Shown: piece by piece, positions 60,177-64,000 of the stretch
Numbering within the stretch: position 1 is the first letter of the stretch
Layout of the letters: each line of letters starts with the position of its first letter
Assembly: GCF_021601385.1 (NCBI RefSeq)
Contig: NZ_BQHO01000018.1
Location: forward strand, 1-64,000
Length of the DNA: 64,000 nucleotides
Reading direction: 5' to 3'
Origin: Pseudomonas parasichuanensis
GTDB lineage: Bacteria; Pseudomonadota; Gammaproteobacteria; Pseudomonadales; Pseudomonadaceae
The notes under the pieces: generated by a model
What the model was told of the DNA's origin: nothing
Database searches by the model: none
The model's input: the letters and a program-made list of their open reading frames with translations, nothing else
Translations under genes and position numbers: made by a program

Positions 60177-61766
60177 CTACTTCACTTCCGGCGGGGTCTG
60201 GAAGGTGTGGTAGGGCGCCGGCGACGGTATCGACCACTCCAGCCCCTCGGCACCGTCCCATGGCTTGGCCGGCGCCGGGGCGCCGCCACGGATGCACTTG
60301 ATGACGATGAACAGGAAGAAGATCTGCGTGGCGCCGAACATGAACGCGCCGATCGACGAGACCATGTTGAAGTCGGCGAACTGCAGGTTGTAGTCGGGGA
60401 TCCGCCGGGGCATGCCGGCCAGGCCGACGAAGTGCATGGGGAAGAAGGCCATGTTCATGCCGATGAACGACAGCCAGAAGTGCAACTTGCCCAAGGTCTC
60501 GTCATACATGTGCCCGGTCCACTTCGGCAGCCAGTAGTAGGCCGAGGCGAAGATGCCGAAGATCGCCCCGGGCACTAGCACGTAATGGAAATGCGCCACC
60601 ACGAAGTAGGTGTCGTGGTACTGGAAGTCCGCCGGCGCGATGGCCAGCATCAGCCCGGAGAAGCCACCGATGGTGAACAGGATGACAAAGGCGATGGCGA
60701 ACAGCATCGGCGTCTCGAAGGTCAGCGAACCTTCCCACATGGTGCTGACCCAGTTGAACACCTTCACCCCGGTGGGCACGGCGATCAGCATGGTCGCGTA
60801 CATGAAGAACAGCTCGCCCACCACCGGGATGCCGACCACGAACATGTGGTGGGCCCAGACGATGAACGACAGGAAGGCGATCGCCCCGGTGGCGTAGACC
60901 ATCGAGGTGTAGCCGAACAACGGCTTGCGCGAGAACGCCGGGATGATCGAGCTGACCGCGCCGAACGCCGGCAGGATCATGATGTACACCTCGGGGTGGC
61001 CGAAGAACCAGAACACGTGCTGGAACAACACCGGGTCGCCACCGCCGGCGGCGCTGAAGAAGCTGGTGCCGAAGTGGATGTCCATCAGCATCATGGTTAC
61101 CACACCGGCCAGCACCGGCATCACCGCGATCAGCAGGAACGCGGTGATCAACCAGGTCCAGACGAACAGCGGCATCTTCATCAAGGTCATGCCCGGGGCG
61201 CGCAGGTTGAGGATGGTGGCGATCACGTTGATCGCGCCCATGATCGAGCTGATGCCCATCAGGTGGATGGCGAAGATGAAGAAGGTCACGCTGGCCGGGG
61301 CGTAGGTGGTCGACAGCGGGGCGTAGAAGGTCCAGCCGAAGTTCGGCCCGCCGCCGGGGCTGAACAGGGTCGAGACCAGCAGCAGGAAGGCCGCCGGCAG
61401 CAGCCAGAAGCTGAAGTTGTTCATCCTCGGCAGGGCCATGTCCGGCGCGCCGATCATCAGCGGGATCATCCAGTTGGCCAGGCCGACGAAGGCCGGCATC
61501 ACCGCACCGAACACCATGATCAACCCGTGCATGGTGGTCATCTGGTTGAAGAACGCCGGTTCCACGATCTGCAAGCCCGGCTGGAACAGCTCGGCGCGGA
61601 TCACCATGGCGAACGAGCCGCCGAGCAGGAACATGGTGAAGGCGAACCACAGGTACATCGTGCCGATGTCCTTGTGGTTGGTGGTCAGTACCCAGCGCAT
61701 CAGGCCCTTGGCCGGGCCGTGGGCGTGGTCATGGCCGTGGGCGTGGTCGTCGATCACTGCACTCAT
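60177..61766 (-). CDS. coxA: Cytochrome c oxidase subunit I
   Basis: A 529-aa catalytic subunit with 12 helices. Metal ligands are in MTTMHGLIMVF (heme a His), HVFWFFGHPEVYIMILPAFG (CuB His and cross-linked Tyr), WAHHMFVVG (CuB His pair) and VAHFHYVLV (heme a3 and a His). The K-channel HPEVY motif is intact, so this is an A-type oxidase. The N terminus is His-rich (DDHAHGHDHAHGPAKG), unusual next to typical subunits. The ATG at 61766 follows CAGGAGACAGGAC; the upstream start at 61787 is less likely. coxB is 43 bases upstream. Confidence 0.97.
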   Translation of the reverse strand: MSAVIDDHAHGHDHAHGPAKGLMRWVLTTNHKDIGTMYLWFAFTMFLLGGSFAMVIRAELFQPGLQIVEPAFFNQMTTMHGLIMVFGAVMPAFVGLANWMIPLMIGAPDMALPRMNNFSFWLLPAAFLLLVSTLFSPGGGPNFGWTFYAPLSTTYAPASVTFFIFAIHLMGISSIMGAINVIATILNLRAPGMTLMKMPLFVWTWLITAFLLIAVMPVLAGVVTMMLMDIHFGTSFFSAAGGGDPVLFQHVFWFFGHPEVYIMILPAFGAVSSIIPAFSRKPLFGYTSMVYATGAIAFLSFIVWAHHMFVVGIPVVGELFFMYATMLIAVPTGVKVFNWVSTMWEGSLTFETPMLFAIAFVILFTIGGFSGLMLAIAPADFQYHDTYFVVAHFHYVLVPGAIFGIFASAYYWLPKWTGHMYDETLGKLHFWLSFIGMNMAFFPMHFVGLAGMPRRIPDYNLQFADFNMVSSIGAFMFGATQIFFLFIVIKCIRGGAPAPAKPWDGAEGLEWSIPSPAPYHTFQTPPEVK

Positions 61767-61809
61767 GTCCTGTCTCCTGCAATCCACTGGCTACCGCGAG
61801 TTACCCGGT

Positions 61810-62937
61810 TCATTGCGCTTCGGCCTGCTTGAGCGCCAGCACGTCCTTCGGCGTGACCATGTCGCCCTTGTTGTTGCCCCAGGCGTTGCGCTCGTAGGTG
61901 ACCACGGCGGCGATATCGACTTCCGAGAGCTGCTTGCCGAACGCCGCCATGGCGGTGCCGGGCTTGCCGTGGAAGACGATGCTCAGGTGGCCTTCCTTGG
62001 GCCCGGTGGCGATCTTCGAGCCCTTGAGCGCCGGGAACATCGGCGGCAGGCCCTGGCCCTCGGCCTGGTGACAGGCCACGCAGGTGGTGTGGTAGACCTT
62101 GTCGCCACGCGCCACCAGCTCTTCGAGGGTCCATTCCTTGCTGGTCAGCTCCTTGAGCTTGGCCGCCTCGGCCTTGCGCTCGCCGAGCCAGGTGTCGTAG
62201 TCGGCCTTGGACTTCACCTCGACCACCACCGGCATGAAGCCGTGGTCCTTGCCGCACAGCTCGGTGCACTGGCCGCGGTAAATGCCGGGTTTCTCGATGC
62301 GGGTCCAGGCCTCGTTGACGAAACCGGGTATGGCGTCGCGCTTGACCGCGAAGGCCGGCACCCACCAGGAGTGGATCACGTCGGCGGCAGTCACCAGGAA
62401 ACGCACCTTGGCCCCCACCGGCAGCACCAGCGGCTGGTCGACTTCGAGCAGGTAGTGCTCGTCCTTGGGCGCCTTGTTGTGGATCTGGTCGGCGGGGGTG
62501 GCCAGGTTGCTGAAGAACTCGACGTCCTGGCCCAGGTATTTGTAGTGCCACTTCCACTGGTAACCGGTGACCTGGATATCGATGTCCGAGTCGGTGGCGT
62601 CGTAGATGTCGATCAGGGTCTTGGTGGCCGGGATGGCCATGGCCACCAGGATCAGGAAGGGGACGACCGTCCAGAGAATCTCCACCCAGGTGTGCTCGTG
62701 GAAATGCGCGGGCTGTTGGCCGGTGGAGCGGCGGTGGATGACCATCGACCAGAACATCGCGCCGAACACCACGATGCCGATGATCACGCAGATCCAGAAG
62801 ATGGTCATGTGCAGGTCGAAGACGGCGTGGGAGACCTCCGTCGCCCCAGGCGCCATGTTCACGGTCCATGCAGCCTGTGCCTGACCAAACACCGACCACA
62901 GCAGGAGGCCCATCCAGACATGTGGATGTCGCATCAT
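61810..62937 (-). CDS. coxB: Cytochrome c oxidase subunit II with fused cytochrome c (caa3 type)
   Basis: A 375-aa subunit. A signal peptide (about 22 residues) and two helices (about 43-65 and 85-107) lead to the cupredoxin domain. The CuA ligands are in DVIHSWWVP and CTELCGKDHGFMP. A C-terminal cytochrome c domain of about 90 residues has heme motif CVACH and an axial Met in the GTAMAAFG segment. This makes the enzyme a caa3 oxidase. It is the first gene of the operon coxB-coxA-ctaG-coxC. The ATG at 62937 (or 62934) follows AAGGGGAACCCGC. Confidence 0.96.
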   Translation of the reverse strand: MMRHPHVWMGLLLWSVFGQAQAAWTVNMAPGATEVSHAVFDLHMTIFWICVIIGIVVFGAMFWSMVIHRRSTGQQPAHFHEHTWVEILWTVVPFLILVAMAIPATKTLIDIYDATDSDIDIQVTGYQWKWHYKYLGQDVEFFSNLATPADQIHNKAPKDEHYLLEVDQPLVLPVGAKVRFLVTAADVIHSWWVPAFAVKRDAIPGFVNEAWTRIEKPGIYRGQCTELCGKDHGFMPVVVEVKSKADYDTWLGERKAEAAKLKELTSKEWTLEELVARGDKVYHTTCVACHQAEGQGLPPMFPALKGSKIATGPKEGHLSIVFHGKPGTAMAAFGKQLSEVDIAAVVTYERNAWGNNKGDMVTPKDVLALKQAEAQ

Positions 62938-63317
62938 TGCGGGTTCCCCTTATCGTTCTTGTAGTCCCGGAGGCGTGGACGACCTGCTACGACAAAGAAG
63001 GGTACGGCGGTCAAGACTGCTGACTTCGACGACCGAGCCCCCTGCTAAAGGCAGTCGGGCCTCATCAACGAATCACGTTTCATCGGGAGTATAGACAGCG
63101 ACCAATGGCGCGCAATGAAGGGTGTGAAATGAACTTCATACAACCAAACGTTTGCGCTGAAAGCCCCATGAATGCTGGGCTGGGGCACAATGATGGCATA
63201 TTGATATAGCCAATTTCCTACACGTGTCTCAGTGATATAACAAATGCGTCTTAGCCAATCTCTCAAGCGAGCTAACTTAGTGTCTTCCGTTTGTAACGCC
63301 TTGTCCCTGGAGTTGTC
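62938..63317. promoter_or_regulatory. Divergent region between coxB and the last gene
   Basis: These 380 bases hold no supported gene; a 129-aa minus-strand frame (63045-63434) overlaps the start of the next gene and is not credible. On the minus strand CTATACT (63088-63094) is identical to the sigma-S -10 consensus, with TTGCGC 16 bases before TATACT. This gives coxB a leader of about 145 bases. Stationary-phase control of aa3 oxidase is known in P. aeruginosa. Confidence 0.5.
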
Positions 63318-63959
63318 ATGAACATCGCTGCTGTACGCGAGCAGATCGAAAATGCCCATCAACACGAGAGCCGCACAGGCCAACTGAAAACCCGCCTCGA
63401 ACTGCAACTGCCGCACCTGCATCCCTCGATCCAACTACCCCAGCAGGACGCACAGGGTACTTTGGCGCGCTTCGTCGGCGCCTATATCAACGAAGTGCCG
63501 GAATTGCTCGAGGCCGCCCACAGCGTGGCCCGCGAGGCTGGCATCGAGTCGCAGATCAAACCGGTGCTGAAAATCGCCGAGGCCTACTTCCTGCAGCCAC
63601 CCAGCGTGATGGCCGGGCATGTCGGTCTCGACTGCCTGCTGGACGAGGCCTACCTGGCGCATCGCCTGGTGGAGGAGGTCAACGACCTGTATATCCGCCA
63701 TTTCCAGCAGCCGCTGATTCCGGTGGATACCACGGTGGCCAACGTGATCGCCCATCAACTGATTGGCGAAACCTTTGCCAACCAGCTGGATGAGGTGGTG
63801 CACCACTCGGTGGATGAAATGCTCAACGAAGAGAGCTTTGCCGTGGAGTCGGTGGAGCGCTATCGCGACAAGCTGTCGAGCCCTGAGACCGGGGAGGCGT
63901 GGAAGCGCTGGCCGTGCCTGTCGCGCCAGCTGGGCGTCGAGCTGGGCCAGTCGGCCTGA
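63318..63959 (+). CDS. Conserved hypothetical protein
   Basis: A 213-aa soluble protein without signal peptide or membrane helix. It is rich in Glu, Ala and His, mostly helical by appearance, with IKPVLKIAEAYFLQPP, GLDCLLDEAYLAHRLVEEVND and TVANVIAHQLIGETFANQLDEVVHH. I do not recognise the family. The His/Glu-rich helices (AHRLVEE, AHQL, VVHHSVDE) could form a metal site, but this is a guess. The ATG at 63318 follows CCTGGAGTTGTC, a good ribosome site. It is divergent from the cox operon, an arrangement I recall from other Pseudomonas. Confidence 0.72.
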   Translation: MNIAAVREQIENAHQHESRTGQLKTRLELQLPHLHPSIQLPQQDAQGTLARFVGAYINEVPELLEAAHSVAREAGIESQIKPVLKIAEAYFLQPPSVMAGHVGLDCLLDEAYLAHRLVEEVNDLYIRHFQQPLIPVDTTVANVIAHQLIGETFANQLDEVVHHSVDEMLNEESFAVESVERYRDKLSSPETGEAWKRWPCLSRQLGVELGQSA

Positions 63960-63977
63960 GTTCTGTTCAAGATCGGC

Positions 63978-64000
63978 GGGGCCGCGCTGCGGCCCTTTCG
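63978..64000. repeat. Start of a REP unit cut by the window end
   Basis: GGGGCCGCGCTGCGGCCCTT followed by TCG matches the inner hairpin and right arm of the TGTAGGAGCGGCC-type units at 20380 and 49340. The rest lies beyond the window. Confidence 0.7.

Noticed and set aside
63045-63434. A 129-aa minus-strand frame between coxB and the last gene
   Set aside because: It overlaps the start of the well-supported plus-strand gene and covers the likely cox promoter; no ribosome site or family was seen.

Overview
The window is a stretch of high-GC gammaproteobacterial chromosome. I judge it to be a fluorescent Pseudomonas of the P. putida group. The basis is gene order: gcdGHR, pntAA-AB-B, algB-kinB, the ampDh2 / dgcH / nuclease / dsbA / cytochrome c block, engB-ersA-polA, znu, metNIQ and cox follow one another as I remember them from P. 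putida and, for many blocks, P. aeruginosa. Dispersed REP palindromes of the Pseudomonas type sit between the genes. I see no phage, transposase, integrase, CRISPR array or tRNA; this is conserved core chromosome.

Layout. 1-500: leader and three tandem promoters of an rRNA operon that runs leftward out of the window. 0.5-4 kb: glutarate/glutaryl-CoA catabolism (gcdG, gcdH) with its divergent LysR regulator. 4-7.4 kb: three-subunit membrane transhydrogenase pntAA-pntAB-pntB. 7.5-9 kb: acetyl-CoA hydrolase/CoA-transferase. 9.4-13 kb: a DUF1127 gene set among repeated TACAGTT motifs, then three tandem exported DUF2388 paralogues coupled to a large exported HExxH/DUF4105 protein. 13-20.3 kb: GFA-family protein, citrate-type transporter, TerC-family protein, Na/Pi cotransporter, membrane-anchored M16 peptidase-like protein, DUF5924 protein. 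20.5-24 kb: a four-gene Mce/Mla-type lipid ABC transporter with a STAS-permease fusion. 24-27 kb: fused SpmA-SpmB-like protein and GltP. 27.5-32 kb: a small envelope operon (TM protein, DUF1328, Ivy) beside algB-kinB. 32-40 kb: EAL phosphodiesterase, AmpDh2-like amidase, small periplasmic protein, diguanylate cyclase, nuclease, dsbA, two cytochromes c. 40-45.3 kb: engB, the sRNA ersA, polA, DUF2782, thrB. 45.4-49.2 kb: zinc uptake (znuA divergent from zur-znuC-znuB) and a lipoprotein. 49.4-54.3 kb: katE and metNIQ. 54.4-63 kb: a caa3-type cytochrome c oxidase operon with its heme A and copper assembly genes. The last gene is a conserved hypothetical.

How the genes work together. Several blocks serve the envelope and its stress response: AlgB/KinB, an AlgU-type promoter on ersA, a lysozyme-inhibitor operon with a sigma-54-like promoter, the AmpDh2 amidase, DsbA, and a paired EAL and GGDEF enzyme for cyclic-di-GMP. 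The respiratory block is complete: coxB-coxA-ctaG-coxC, SURF1, a thioredoxin-like membrane protein, ctaA, ctaB and a Sco protein, with a candidate stationary-phase promoter.

The most promising poorly described items are: the DUF2388 x3 + HExxH/DUF4105 cluster; the TACAGTT array around the DUF1127 gene; the sigma-54-like promoter of the Ivy operon with evenly spaced upstream repeats; and the minus-strand sRNA with an extracytoplasmic-stress promoter between engB and polA. All coordinates and motifs were read by eye; family names come from recognition of protein sequences without database searches.
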